From the NCBI GenBank assembly GCA_020086605.1, contig JACBWW010000004.1, forward strand, positions 8,069,382 to 8,133,381: DNA of 64,000 nucleotides, given 5' to 3'. The DNA comes from Lanius collurio. Its lineage: Eukaryota > Chordata > Aves > Passeriformes > Laniidae. Below, piece after piece: positions 11,752 to 25,497 of this stretch. How positions within the stretch are numbered: the stretch's first letter is position 1; every line of letters starts with the position of its first letter. Below the pieces are notes generated by a model. The model did not search any database, was not told the origin of the DNA, and saw nothing but the letters and a program-made list of their open reading frames with translations. The translations under genes and the position numbers were made by a program.

Positions 11752-14700
11752 GCAGTGGGTTGATAGTCATTAAAAATATAAATTAGTGAAAGTTAGAAAA
11801 TTTCTGTAAGAACAAAAATAAACATTACCTCCTGAGAAAATGCATATTCAGTTGAATGTGATTTAAAGACGACATATGAACTCACTTCTACAATATTGAT
11901 TTATCTTCATCCGTGGATATTCGCCCTAACCAAGTATGCAGAAGTGTCAGAAGATGTTCACCATGGTGTAAAATCACTAAGATAGGTCTCCTCTGTTCTC
12001 ACTAGTGAACTGCAGCCTGATATACATCTGGGTGCTGGGACACAGGGCAGGGATGGAGCAGGACCCTCTTTCCACCCAAAGGCTGCTGCCTCCTTTGGGA
12101 CCTGCTGCCCTTCACCCAGCCCCTCTGAGACCAGCAGCAGCTACGGCCTGTTGGGCACTGGGCACTGTACAGGGCACATACCCCAGGGTACCTTCCCTGA
12201 ACATCTCCTCTCCCCAGCTGCCTTGTTCTTCCCAGTTCTGCACTGGTTCTGCTGCCAGCACCCCTCTACTCCCTGCTCCTCAACAACCATATTGCATAAC
12301 AGCAGGATTTTGCCCTGAGCTGTTGTGATGACTCCAGAATTTCCAGTCTTAGAAACTCTCTGCAAATTGATAAAATATTCCTCCCCTTCCCTCTGCATTT
12401 CAAAATAAATATCCTACTAACTTAGTGCAGTCTTAGGGGCAATTAAAATGAATAAATACTATGGGAACCCGATAGTTTTGCAGAGTAAAATCAATACTAA
12501 AAATAATACATATATCTTATTACAGGTTATGATACAACAGGAGCATGATATAAGGGTTTAAAATTGCAGATATTATTGGAAAGATTGATACCATAACAAT
12601 TTCTCATATCATATTAGAAAACAACAAATTTAATAACACAATGCATGCAAACCCACTAATAAGATTCAAAAATCTAGTAATATAATATTTGGAAACCTAC
12701 AAATTTGATAGGATGTGTCAGTATTACTGCAAAAATTAGCTGTAAATCTGCTGCAATAAATGCTGGTCTTTTTGCTACTCCTAAAAAATCCTGCCCTTTA
12801 TTTCACTATTTCCAAAGAATGTCATTTTATCAATTCATGAGAAAAGACACCAAAAATGTGTGAATTACCAGTTTACAAATGGCTATGATTTTTTTTTTTT
12901 TTTCCTTGATGGAAGATCTACTCAAATTGACATGAATTATGCTTTGTTTATCTAAATAGTAACAAGTGTCATTTGAAAACCAACTACGTTTTGGTTGGCT
13001 TCTCCCTTTGGTAAATGGCATTTCGTTGTTAAGTATTCCTTAAAACCCATTCAGCTTCAAAATATCCACTGTTCTATAAGGGCCAGAAGAAAGTGATGTA
13101 CTTTTACAGTTTGTGTGCCAAGGCACTTTGTCTCACTGGCAGAGCAAAGTGGATCCATGTCTCCTTTAAATTTTTTTTCCTCCCCCCCATCAGGTGAAGG
13201 ACATATTGGATAGGTCAAGAGGTTAAATTGAAATAATTTTAAATTCTAATAATTTTGAAGGAGTTCAATGCAGATACCCATTCCATGGAAGGTGTGGTTC
13301 ATTAACAAAACAGAGATGGAAATGAACACAGGAAAAGGCTCCTGAAGAGGCTAAAGAAAAGAGGGACTTTGTGCAATGTTTGATTTCTTGGGGGAAGTTA
13401 TAGTCCTTTTTATCAGCTCTCTTCATTCTATTACCAAGGGAGGCCAAAGGTCCCAGCAACAATTTTGCATCCAGGTTGGAATGACCTCAAAAGGCTTTTC
13501 ACTCACTAAGGTGGATACACTTTTCCCAGAAAATTTAATGAAAGTGGAGCCTAATTAAACCACACCTAATTTCTCTTCTCCTGCATGAAGAGGACAATAG
13601 GCATCACATTACCTCACAGCTGAAACCTGAATTCCTGATGACTGGGTCATTGTGGCCTTCCATGTCCTAGAGCCAAAATCTGTTCATCACTGAGTATCAA
13701 GAAATGCTGTACAAAAATATCACTGCTGGCCACACAGTCACAATGCTTCTGCTGGATGGTCAGGATCTCTTAATCAGGTCAGCTTCAGGCTGTCTGGGCA
13801 TCCTTTACCTGAGGCAGAATTATCCTGGTTGTAATCCCAGGTTTAGATCCCAAAGAAAGCCTTCATGGTCCCAGCTGTACACTGGTGATCCAGACTCCTC
13901 TGTGGGGCCAGCAGACAGAAGGGACAAGGCGCAGTGCATGGAACAGGTAGGGGCTGGTGACAGGTTCTGGGGAAGTGAAGAGGGCAAGAGGGATTTCTTG
14001 TGGTTTACCAAATGCCTCAGATGGGTCAGCCTTTCTTGAGTCTTATCCCTCAAGAGCAAGGACTTGGTACTGGCAGGCTCTTCAAAAGTCTGGAAAGAAA
14101 CAGCACTCAATAGAAATCTCCTTGGAGAATGTTCTGGGCACAGAAATGAAACACATCACTGAGAAAAATCTCATGTACAGTAAAGCAGAGAACAGCCATA
14201 TGTGAAATAGAAGCAAATTAAAAATTGATAGAATAAGGAGCTTGCATCAGAATTAAAAAAAAAAAAAATCTAAAACCAAAGTTTGGAGGTTTTATTTTTG
14301 CATACCTGGTATGAATATTTTGTTATTCTTGTTTAGCTGAACTAGTATTTCAGGTGGGACAATGAAAGTGGATAACAAAATTTTCCCCATTTTTCCTCCA
14401 GTCTCTTTGACATGACTACAGAGATACAGTACATGACACTGAATACCTACAGAAAAAATTATAGGTGAGATATGGAGGAATCAACTCCCATGGCAGGGAA
14501 AAGTCAGACAGGGCCAAGGCTTTGTAAATTTGCAAGGAGAACTTCAATTCAGGAGTGTGCAATGAGGGTGGTTATTTCTCTAGCCTAGGTTCAGTTAACA
14601 GAATCTATTATTTATCAGTTTTGCCAAGTTTGAATACAGATCTAAATTTCCATGCCCAAGTTTTATATGCATGTATAGCTGTACACTTCTGCAGGGTTTC

Positions 14701-16199
14701 CAGTCTCTTTTCAGTTATGCAGGCCCAGTTATTCACTTTGAAATCATTTGCACATTAGCAGATCAGTTAATTCCTCTGCCTTTTGGTGATTCACATACCC
14801 AGTTGCTTGTTTTGGTGTTTGCAACCCTCAGTTATGTGAAAATGCCTTATGTGTATTCCATCAGTGAATATGGTTTAAATATATTCAATCACTATTCTTT
14901 TTGAATTGTATCTGACATGCTTTCTGCTTTTAATAAGGAATAATAAGATTTCTTTTTCTTCATGGCCTGGAGTTTTTTGTCTTCTCTCTTGGATTGCCTA
15001 GAATGTCTTGGAGGTTTGTATGAGAAATTCAGTCTTCCACAAAAACTTCTCAGATATCCAATAACATTCTAAAACATGGTTTCCAGCTAACAAACTTCCC
15101 CTCACCCCTTATATGTCGATTTTACTTCTTGGACACCAATTTTATCTTCAAATCAAATTTTTCACATTAGCAGTATTTAAAGCTATGTTTAATGATACTG
15201 TTGATCCCATAGTTCATCAGTTAAGATGATGACTAATCACATAGAGCTATGAAAAATGAGTGGATAACTAGGAAAGAGAGCAAGTTTACAGAAAAAGTTT
15301 GTGTCTCAGTCCCAAAAGAAATCATTTGTAGTGTTTTCTTTCCTCATCTAGGAGGTGGCAATATCACAACTTGTGCAGTATCTTGGTATAATATGATGTC
15401 TTCATTTGAATGAGGCCTTGGATTAATGGGCAAAAATAAGCCCCTATAATGCAATAAATTGTTGAAATCCTGTAGCAAGCCTTTTTCCCTTCATGTTTGT
15501 GCTGAAGGTCTTGGAAGACCAGCAGAGAAAGGAGTGATGTATTCAAAGTAGAGGAAACCTCCCTATAGCAGAAACAAATGTGAGTCCTGCCATTTCCACT
15601 ATCATGCTAATAAATCAAAGGCATTTCTTATGGATGCTTTTACATAATGTATTACTTATATTTTGGTGGGCTATGCTTTTAAAAAGCAAATTCTTTTGGG
15701 ATATGGTCCCTTTTCTCACTGTGTTTGTTCAGCATCAACCACACTTTATGAGATTAGCAGAAGCACAGGCATAGGAAAGAGCAGGTATACTCAGAGTATA
15801 TTAAGTAAGACTGGGCCAGGATTTCTTTTTGCACCATTTTGTTTTAAGAAAGGATCAGGCCAGCAAGAGCACTGCTTTGGTCTGGTAGCACAATTGCATG
15901 GTTACTTATTCTTTAATGGAGATGTCCATTTCTATTACTACTCAATCACTTCAACAGCCTCTCACAGAAAAATCCAATATAGCTGGGCAGAGAATGATAA
16001 CTTCTCTGTGGCATTTTGAAGCCAACCCAAAGGAATATACAGCAGAGATAAAATGTTACATTGAAAATGTGTATGTTGGTTTTAAAACGTTTTAACAAGA
16101 CAATCTTTTTATTAAGATCTATAGGTGTTGCAGTTCAGGGGTTTTTTAATTGTTTTTTAAAAACTCCTTTTTATGGGACCATATTATATTTCACTATAA
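11752..16199. other. non-coding sequence with a GC-rich patch at 12.0-12.3 kb
   Basis: No gene is recognised. About 12000-12330 is clearly richer in G+C than its flanks and carries a 107-codon open frame rich in Pro, Ala and Leu with no known domain; I treat it as compositional. A T run lies at about 12889-12903 and an A run at about 14255-14268. The segment 13.6-14.1 kb is also mildly GC-rich, without recognisable coding content. Confidence 0.6.
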
Positions 16200-16330
16200 T
16201 CTAACTGGCTTCAGCCGCATTAAATACCATAGGGCTTTGACATGAGGGTGCAGCAGCGAATCAGTGAGTGTCTATCTCCTAAAATCATGAGGCTTTTGCC
16301 TAACAGGCCATTAAAAGGACAGACACACAG
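16200..16330. promoter_or_regulatory. candidate conserved non-coding element
   Basis: The block has no simple repeats, keeps CpGs (in GCCGCATTAAA and CAGCGAATCAG) in an AT-rich setting, and has the mixed, motif-dense texture of vertebrate conserved elements. This is inference from appearance only; no alignment was made. It runs directly into the GC-rich segment that follows. Confidence 0.3.
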
Positions 16331-16334
16331 GGAC

Positions 16335-16560
16335 ACAAACACAACTGCCACGCAGACCAGAGCCCCCGGCCCCCGCCTTCTCCACCCAAAGACAGCATGT
16401 GTGACCTCTGCAGCACACCCTGCTTCTGTGGCTCAGGGCGAGGAACCTGAGTCCTCTGCCAGCCCGGGTGGGTGCTGGAGCTGCTGTGTCTGCTGCCTGG
16501 CTGGGCAGCAGGCGAGCAAGGCTCCCACGGCGCCTCCCAACTCCTCCTTATGCCTGGGTT
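16335..16560. other. GC-rich, locally CpG-enriched segment
   Basis: About eight CpGs fall within roughly 225 bases, including CCCGGCCCCCGCC and CACGGCGCC. This is one of the most GC-rich stretches of the window outside the LTR. By eye the CpG density is still below that of a true CpG island. A polypyrimidine run ending in CAG at 16571 resembles a splice acceptor. Open frames run through it on both strands but match no family I know, so a gene is not claimed. Confidence 0.45.
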
Positions 16561-19500
16561 TTTTCTTACAGAGATTCCATCTCCTCAGAACCTCTGCCTC
16601 TGACAAAAACATTTGAAACATTTACCTTGTGCCTGCAGAATTCGAAGGCTGTTTGCCTGAACAAGGTTTTAGCTTTGTGGACAGGCTCAGCACTAAGTAT
16701 GCTTTTTTAAGTGAAGAGTTTTATAAGAGTATCGGGCTTTAACTTTCTGTAGCACTCAGCAGAAAACTGTCCAGAACTCAGGAATTTCTTTACTGGCCTG
16801 AAGTCAGTTAATATGTTTATTATTCTGTGTGTACATATGTCAGTAACTGCATATAATATCACTTCAAGCATACCATCAATTCAAAACAATTTACCTGTGA
16901 AATTTCTTCACAATCACAAGTACGAGCTTCTTTGAAATAAAACAATTTCCAAACTGTTTTACCAAAAGTTCTCATAAGGAAAAATATTTCAAAAGGGAAT
17001 AAAAGAGAGGGGATATTTTTTCAAAATTCAGAAGAAAAACAAATTCTTAAAAAAAAAAGGATTGAAATGTTTGATTAATATTATTATTATTAATAATAAT
17101 AACAATAACAGTAGTAGTAATAATAACAACAACAATAGTAATAATAATATGGTTTTGGCAAGCTCCAATTTAGACATAAAAACCTTTCCATTTTACTCAT
17201 CCCAATCAATAGCTTGAACATTCGCAACACCTGATTTTTAAGTCACTCTCATTGTTCTTGTGGGAGGATGGGACCAGGACATATGCTTCATTTTTCCTTG
17301 AAAAAGAGAGAGAGGAAAATATTTCCCTTTTGACCTCCAAATATGTTAAATATAGTTCAGCATGAGCTACAATTTCAGTCCAAAGTAGTTGGATGTTTCA
17401 TGTCAGAATGCAAAAGCTTTAACAGAACTGTGAGAATTCTGCACAAATATTTCTTTGTGGCCCTTCATCCCCAGTGATCACACTGAAAGGATACTCACTC
17501 ACCCTCCCCAGATTGACCTTAATTTAATCTATACTATCTGTATAAATTACAGAAGACTCACTCTATTAGTGAACAAAGCTTTAGTCAAATGTCATCCTTA
17601 AAATGTCCTAGCATTTCAGATTCTGAAATTCAACCAAAAAAGGAGAAGACCCTGGGAACTGTGAGCGTCAGTATCTCAAGTTTTAATTGATCTTTAATTT
17701 CAAAAGGTACAGAATTGAAAGCTAGATTATTTTTAATATGTATCAGATTGGGTACTAGATACATCCAACATCTTTCTCTTTCTGTGGACTGATAAGGTTT
17801 TATCTTCTGCCTAAATATCAACTTTTGGGTATTGGGCTTTGCTGCTAATCTGAATGTACCAGAATGGATAAGGGAGCCGTCACCTTTGCAGAAACTCTGC
17901 TTGATTTACCTCACCCTGGAGCATGTAACAGGCAAGTGACTCACACAGAGTGCCTCAGTGCCCAGTTCCATCCAGCCTTGCTTCCAGTTAACACAGATCT
18001 TCTTTTTCCTGGAGCTTTGTAGTGCCTGTGGTGTCTGTGGCAGCTGTGCTCAGGCAGGTTAGTGGCACGAGAATTTTCTCCCTGTATCACCTTCAGGGCC
18101 AAGAGTTCTGCAGAATTAGGGCTGGAGCACAGGCTGGACACCTGGTCTGTTGTAAGGATATCTGTTTCTTTTCCTCAGCAATTGGCAGAGTTTGGGGACT
18201 TTTCAGGTCTGTCAGCACAAGCTGAAACAAATGGTGATGAAGGTAAGCAGGGGGACACCGATTGTCGACTTCTCCTTGTTGGAAATGACCTGTCTGTACT
18301 CATGTCTTGGCTGTGTTCTGGCACTTAGTGATGGTACTCACCATCCCAAGTTTGTGATTCCTTTGAACATCTCAGACTTCTTGTACTTGCATTTTCTATT
18401 GCATTCCAGGAAGAAGTTGTGTAGTAAACTAGGCAGATAATATTTTGTCAGACATTTAGCAATAAAAAGAAGAAATTTCAAGAATTTTATGTTAGTTTTC
18501 CAATCCAGGTGAGCACTGAAGGTAAGCGACACCATGGATTCTCTTTTGTCTAATAAGGTTTGAGAGGTATTTAAGCTTTTCTCTGAGAAAGGATGCAGAA
18601 ACAATCTCTGTCCATGCCAGCTGTCTATTTTGACAAGACTCAGAGAAACTCAATATTTTTGAAACTCTATCCTAATCAAATTTAGTCAAAATTAACCATG
18701 CAATTCAAACCTGATGGGAAGAGGAGGGAAAGGATAGGAAGTCTCCAATAAAAAAATCAGTTTTTAAAATTGCTAAATAACATCAAAGTTTGCTGCTATA
18801 AAATACTGTTAAAAATATAAAAACCTATTTATCTTAATAAGTGCATCAGTGGCCAATGGTTGTACTGCCCAGCACCCCACTGGGGTTGACATATCACAAA
18901 GGAAGGAAACTTTAGGAGCTACTTTAGCAGGGCTGCAGGAGGGAGCAAACTGAATGTGAAATCTCTGTGGTGTATCTCATAGCCCTGTTTCATGACACCT
19001 CTGTAAGACTGGATGCCCTCTGCCCAGAAAATAGGTATACACAATAGGGTTGCTCTTATACAGGGAAGAAAAGAAGCCTGTATTGGTAAATGATGCCTTT
19101 ACATCCTTTGTAAAAAGGTGTAGTATGCATCTATAATTCAGGAAGTTAAATTATAGTTTATGAACCTTTTGTAGGTACTTCATCACAGTCATACTCTAAA
19201 CCGTCAAAAAATCAATTATTTTCCAAGACAATACAACATCTTGCTTTTTGCATTGACCACAAATATGTGCTGATCTTTGACAGTGACATTTTATCCAAAG
19301 GAGAAAGATGTGAATTTCAACCAGAAGCTAACATAGTACAATACTTTTGAGTCCTTTCTTTTAATTATTTTTTTTTAAAGTATAATTTACCAGAGAATGC
19401 CCCCAGTTTCCATGTTGCACCATTTTTCATAAAGCCAAGTTTCCCAATGGGTGCGTTAATCATGTGTTTTACACGCTGTCATATCACATAACATTTTGAG

Positions 19501-22500
19501 TTTGACTTAACCTGGTGTGATATGCCACAATCCTACAGTATGTGTGCCCCAGGGAACTTTAAATCAGTTTGCTGAAAAGCACAATTAAGACCCACAGTGA
19601 ATTTTTGTTAAAACTGTGCACGCACACAAACCCACATATTTTTCTCTAGGTTACGACATATATTGCCTGCAAAAATATAGGTATCATATAAAGCTTTTAG
19701 AATTTGCAAAGAAAATTAAAAATAATATTTTCCAATTGCTAGATTGTCTAATAAAATTACTTGTATGCAGAGTAATTTAATTAACTTGTAACTATTCTTC
19801 CCATACTTAGGAGTTACACTGATTTTTTTGTACAGCTGCAAAACAATATTAGAAGTGGCACTGGAATATCTATTTAGATTGATTTATCATGCCCTGATAT
19901 TCTGAACATGGTGTACTTGAGGGAAACCCATGGGCAAACATTTGAAAAACAAAACCTGCAAGTCAGGAAGGCTTTGAGAAGAACTGAAGGAAGTAATTAT
20001 AATTACAGCATCTTCCAACTCCTATTTTACAAAATGTACCTTTTACACTTATTTTTTAGCTGACTAGGAAGTGCCTCAACATGGTTTTGTGTAGGCAGAC
20101 TTCAATGGCCTGATACTGGCGTGTGGGTTGTTTGATTGACCTTCATGGGTTGCTTTGGCCTGTGTCCAAAATAAATGTGTTTTCTCCCAAAACTATTTGA
20201 AAATCATCTGCACATCTGAACTCTTTATTTCAATATATAAATTGGGCAACAGTAATATGTTATTAAAGGAATTTGAAAACATTAATACCTATTTTAAAAA
20301 GTAGTCACAAATTGCTTTTTCATATCATTTATTCAGCTGTGGTTTGGATGTCTAATGATACTTCTCACATTTTAGTTTTCTATCATATGTTGCTGATGTA
20401 TGAGTGGCAATATTCTTAAATGAGTTAAGAGCTTTTCATTGCCCGTGGAAAGTGGAGTTTTAAACACAAGGTGCTACTCTCAGCAGGCAGAAACAGATCT
20501 TTGTGTCCAAATTCATTTTACTGGGGTACTTATTTCTCATATGGAATGGGACATGTGATGGTGTGCAATAGTAATAATGAAAAAAAAGACTAACAAGACA
20601 ACATACTGCCTAAGCATGTGGCCAGGTTTAACAGTACATATTTTGACACACATGTAAATAGAGGCAGAAGAAAACAAACATGTCTTTTTCACTGTATATG
20701 ATAGATAGATAAATTCTAAGGGGAAATGACACATTTTGTTATTCATTAACATCCAGTGATCCTTTCACGCAACACCCTGGAGGCTGAATGCAGTGACAGC
20801 ATAAAAAGGTATACACCCACCAGTACTTGGCATCAGGCATCAAGCAGTTTGCTGGAAAAGATTTGGCATATATTTCTTGATAATATGTCTCAAGTTTGTT
20901 GGATGGCAGTACACTGAAGTGTCTGACCAGTAAATGACATACCAAAATGCTGACATATAACCATGTGTGCCTGTTGCCAGTCACACAAGTTTTCCCCAAC
21001 TTCTATTCATTTTCTGCATGGAATGGTTGAAGTCCATGCTGACAACAAGCTGAGAATGAGCAAAGTGCAAGAACTGTCATATGTGTTATGAAGACAAAAA
21101 TACAAATTTGCAAGGTAAGTGTAGAGCAGAGAATTGCATTACACTCGTACAAATTGAGATTGGACCTTATTGAAAATTATAGACATAACAACTGCTCTGT
21201 ATTTGATATATAAAAAATATAAATATAAAATAATGAAACCTCCATTGTAGAACCAGACAGCTGCCTCCAAACAAAACATCTTGTTTGTACAATGAAAAGG
21301 TACAGGAGGATGAAATGCCTTTGTCATGTTCCTTTGTAAGAGTTTGTGTCCTTGGCTGTAAAAAAACAGATGTGCATAAAGAAAAACAAAGAGGGAGGTG
21401 CTAATTGCATGTGCATGCAAAAGTTGCTGCAATGTAGCTTTTTAGATCACATTTTAGCCAAAAAGTGCTCTAGAGTTAGGAATGAAGACTCTTATCTATC
21501 TTCATATTTTCAGAGAACTAGGACTTCATGCAGTCCTTGTAATTAAATAGGCAATGAAACCTTCAATAAAGTTAAAAATAATAATAAAAAAAATAAAAAG
21601 AAAAACACAGACTGGTATTTAAAGTTTTATACTATAGTGTTAAGGCAAGTGCTCTTATTTAACCCTTCACAAAGTGTGGACATAATTCTTGATATCTGAG
21701 AATCATTTTTTGTAGAATATTATTAATGCAAACATCTTCATGGAGTATGTAGAGGAGACAGAGTTGGCCAAGCACAATACCGGTATGGAAGAATATTAGG
21801 ATGGTAACAGAAGAAATGGGATGGGAAAGACCTATAGTGAGCCTTGCAAGGCAACATAGAGATTTGAACCCGAGATCCATCATATCTATAAACCACTAGT
21901 ACATTAATAGTTTCTTCATGAAAACATGCCCAAGTTTTTCTGAGTGTAACTTTTTAGAGATTCAGAAAAAGCACTAGCTCACATCTGAACTGGTGGCTAA
22001 TCTCTGGGGTTTGTATCGAGAGGGATGTATAAGGATAATGAAAAAAAAACCAAACCAATATGTTTTTGCCATAAAAAATTAAACATTTCTCATACAATGC
22101 TCTCAAATTTATTTCAGGATTACTACTAGCAGATATTTCATTTCTGTGCCATTTGTGGTCAAAATATTCAGTGCTACCCTTTATTTTTGTTTACTCACTA
22201 CTCTAAGTGCCATTGACTGAAAACCAACTTTGGAACTGAAATCGACTTTGTATGCAGAAGCACCTTCTACATTCATGTACAAACCTGTAAAGAAGCCTTT
22301 TGTAAATGTAAAAGAAAGTTGCCTTTGTGTACTGCGTGGCACAGACAGGCACTTTGAGTTAAAAACCTCAGCTTGTCACAGCACAGCCTGACTCTGAAAT
22401 GGCTGTCCTAAAAGTTTACCTCAATGGCCTATTTTCAGGCAAACTTCTTTTCCTTCTTGCCTGTAGTATACAGATATGTGTCCCTGTAGGAGCTGACATT

Positions 22501-25448
22501 CTGCTTAACAGTGCAATACTAAAGTGCTCTGCCCTTTTGGAGCCATGCTTTCTGGTCAAAATTTGCTTTCCCTTACGTGTTACATGCAAAAGGACATTGG
22601 AAGGGATTGATGAGCCCAACCATTGTCAGTCACAAGTGACATCATTTGGGAGCAATATTTAGAAGATTAGTAACATCTGCTTTTTTAAATATGGTTAGTA
22701 GCAACCCCTCCAGCCTACTTCAACCATATGGGATGCTTTGTATGCACAGATAGGCACTGTACACTGCAGAAGCTATGCTGGAGAAGAAATGCTTCCTTCA
22801 AATAACACAGATGAAAAAATGAAATGAAACCTGTCTTTCTTATTTGGTCAGAAAATGTAAATACAAAACCATAATGCTGAACTAAGATTATTTTAAAATT
22901 AAAACCTTTACCTTATGTCTACTATTAATAAATATCATTATTACTGAAGTGTTTCTATTTTGTGTAAAAAGCTTTAATGCTCAACAAGACTATCACAGTA
23001 AGAAAAAGAAATTCTAATTTTAAGCACAGCATTCTGGTGATTTGCATCTTGGTTATCAGCAAGCTATTGTTTACAATTGTGAAGGAAAAAGCCTGACTAA
23101 GTGCTTCAGAAATCCAGAAGCTTTAGCCATTAAAACCCCTCGGCACCCCACTCTGTTCTCACTTCTTGGAGTGCAAGCTCCCTGCAATTCCACTGATTCT
23201 CAAAAGAAAGAAAAAAAAAAAAAGAGGTATTTACCCCTTTGGGACATTGGAAACAGAATGAAATCCCAGCTCTTTAAAATGATAAAGCAAAAGATTGCCT
23301 TCATATATTATTGCTGGGAAGAAGTATTTGTTAAAAAAAAAGTTTAAGAAAATTGGTGAGCACTTGGTGGGCTATAAATTAGGGGTAAGAAGAGGAAGGA
23401 AAGCAGGATATTTGTTCTTTTAGAAATGCTTTTTATAAATGTTTTTTTCCCATTTCAGCATTTTGAAGGGATAATAATAAAAGACCATGAACACAGTTTC
23501 CTGTCGTGTGTGGAATATGGGTTCCCTCCTTCCACAGCTCACGGAAGGTTTAGGGTTTCCAAATGAGCCTCAAAACCTGTAACTCAGTTGCTTCATTGCA
23601 GCATGAGTTTTTACAGTAGCTGTCTTCCTTCTTTTCTTATTTCTAGTCTGTACAGATTCCTGAACATTTTTGGCATAGGCTTAGGAAAATGATCTTTTCT
23701 TTCTGCATTCGTGTCTAAACCAGTCATATCATTTCTATTATACAGAGCAGAATATCTTGAAATTTCCCTTAAACTAGTTTTGAATATGGTCCCATTCACT
23801 CAAACCTAATCTCTTCCATACCCCTAATTTCTTCTCTTGCATTTTGCTACTAGGTTGAAATTAAAGAGTCTCCTTTGTTAATACTTATTACACTTTTGAT
23901 ATATTGACAGCTATTATATCTCCTAAAAATGGGCACATTTCCAAAACATCTGGTCAGAAGAGGTCAGGACTGGCCTCTTCCTCTTCTTACAAAAACAGTT
24001 GGGGCTGATGCAGTTGTAAGCATTAGGGTTCCCAGGGGAACGTTACTTTACCTAATGTACTGGCCGGATGGCACGCTTCACTTCCACAACACCTGCTTAC
24101 AGATTCCTCCCTGCCACTCAAACCCGAGCCAGCAGAGCATGGGAAATTTGGAACAGCGATAAAAGCACATACAGAATGGGACAGGATGGCACAGTGAACA
24201 GGAATAGAGCACACTGAAAAGCACAGACATACAATGAGACAAGAAAGAAAAGTGTCCAGCACTGAAGAGGTACATTTTGTCTAGGTAATTTTGATAGACA
24301 ATTATCCTTTCGTCCTACAAGAGCTACGTGTGGTATTGATTTCTTTTTTTGTCTGTGATTACACCAGAGCATCATATCCTTGACCCCTGAAAAACACTTT
24401 TCTCTTCCTAAGAAGTTTTTTAGTGTTTTCCCTTGCTATTTTGTCAGAATGGATCATATTATGCTTTGTAAATTATTAGGGAGACTTGAGAAGGGTCAAG
24501 CAGTTTTAGTTTCAGGCTGTCAACATCTAGTCTAGAAATGCAAATAATCACCTTTGCAGACCCCTAGCCCTGCCTGCTTGAGGTGGTGACATTGCTTGTA
24601 AAAACTCATTCACTTGTTGTAGGGTGGCAGCTCTCTACTTCCTCTCTCATGTAACTTGATCTGATGGGTAGAGAAAGTGGTCAAAAGGCAGTAGTCCTCC
24701 CTCTTTGCTGCACAGCAAAAAAAAAAAATTATTGATTATGAAGGAGAATTAGTCTCACACCAACTTATTCTCTAAAACATCTGTTGGGCAGAGAGCTTGT
24801 AATTGGCATTTCTTGTTGGGCAGGAAGAGAAATGGTATAGAGTGACCTGTATGTTTCTGCTAGACCACTATCACTCTTTAATGTCCATATTTTTACTAAC
24901 CTGTGGACTCCTTGTGAGCAGAGAAACACACTGTGGGCATCATCAGAGTGAGGTGTCATTTTCAAATTCTTTGACTTTGGATAGTTTTTGGAAGTATGAG
25001 GTTATTTTAAATGTTGGGCTTTTTAAATTTTATTTTTATTTATATGTATTTTTGTATTTTTGTTTTCCTTCTCAGGACACCAGGGTAATTGAGTCCTTTT
25101 CATTGCCAAAATAAAGATAACATTAAAAGCTCATTTCAAATACTTTCTTACAGGGTAAAATTTATTGTGGTGGAATAGAAGCAATGTTACAGGGTGAGAA
25201 CAGATACAGCTGTGTTGACTAGGACACAATCTTTTGTCCTCCTTTCATTGCCTCTGAAGAACAGAATTTGTCCATTGCTATCCTGATGAGTTCCTCTTTG
25301 CATGCTATGGCCTAAAAAGGCAGGCTGGGAGAAGGGCTCCAGTGCTGTACAAACAGGAGGAAACTGGGATCTCCTCGTGGCAGGTAAATAGATGATGGTG
25401 TGAGGTTGTGTGGCTGATTCCTACTCTTGTTCAGGGGATGACACAGTG
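16561..25448. other. AT-rich non-coding sequence
   Basis: Open frames are all short and lack recognisable domains. Apart from the microsatellite at 17.1 kb, an A-rich low-complexity stretch at about 21573-21606 follows an AATAAA at 21565-21570, but no flanking duplication supports retroposition there. A short A run lies near 23210 and another near 24717-24728. The stretch at about 19.8-20.2 kb looks unique and motif-rich but gives no firm call. Confidence 0.65.
17074..17150. repeat. imperfect ATT/AAT microsatellite with a palindromic core
   Basis: TTA/ATT units switch polarity to AAT units at 17091-17092, so 17081-17102 is a perfect 22-base palindrome. Beyond it, AAC, AGT and AAT trinucleotides continue to about 17149. 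Confidence 0.9.
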
Positions 25449-25497
25449 TGTTGGTTTTGCATGGCCTGGTTTTTGGTGGCAGGGGGGCCACAAGAGT
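25449..25497 (+). mobile_element. 49-bp 5' fragment of the same LTR family
   Basis: TGTTGGTTTTGCATGGCC starts this segment. It aligns with the 5' end of the LTR at 10697 through the phrases CTGGTTTTTGGTGGC and CACAAGAGT, then homology stops abruptly. The TG terminus, lost in the longer copy, is intact here. Only the first 5% or so of the element is present, so it is a severely truncated relic or a deletion product. Confidence 0.7.

Noticed and set aside
12005..12398. Pro/Ala/Leu-rich plus-strand frame of 107 codons and an 85-codon frame on the other strand
   Set aside because: GC-rich composition explains the open frames; no domain or splice context.
16242..16710. 124-codon and overlapping open frames in the GC-rich block
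   Set aside because: Frames are open on both strands, as expected from composition. The splice-acceptor-like site alone does not make an exon.
21560..21610. AATAAA followed by an A-rich stretch, resembling a retrocopy 3' end
   Set aside because: No flanking duplication found, and the A stretch is interrupted by T in a microsatellite-like way.
21850..21890. TTTGAACCCGAGATCC, which resembles a tRNA T-loop on the minus strand
   Set aside because: The flanking bases do not form a T-stem, and no acceptor, D or anticodon arms are found at the right spacing.
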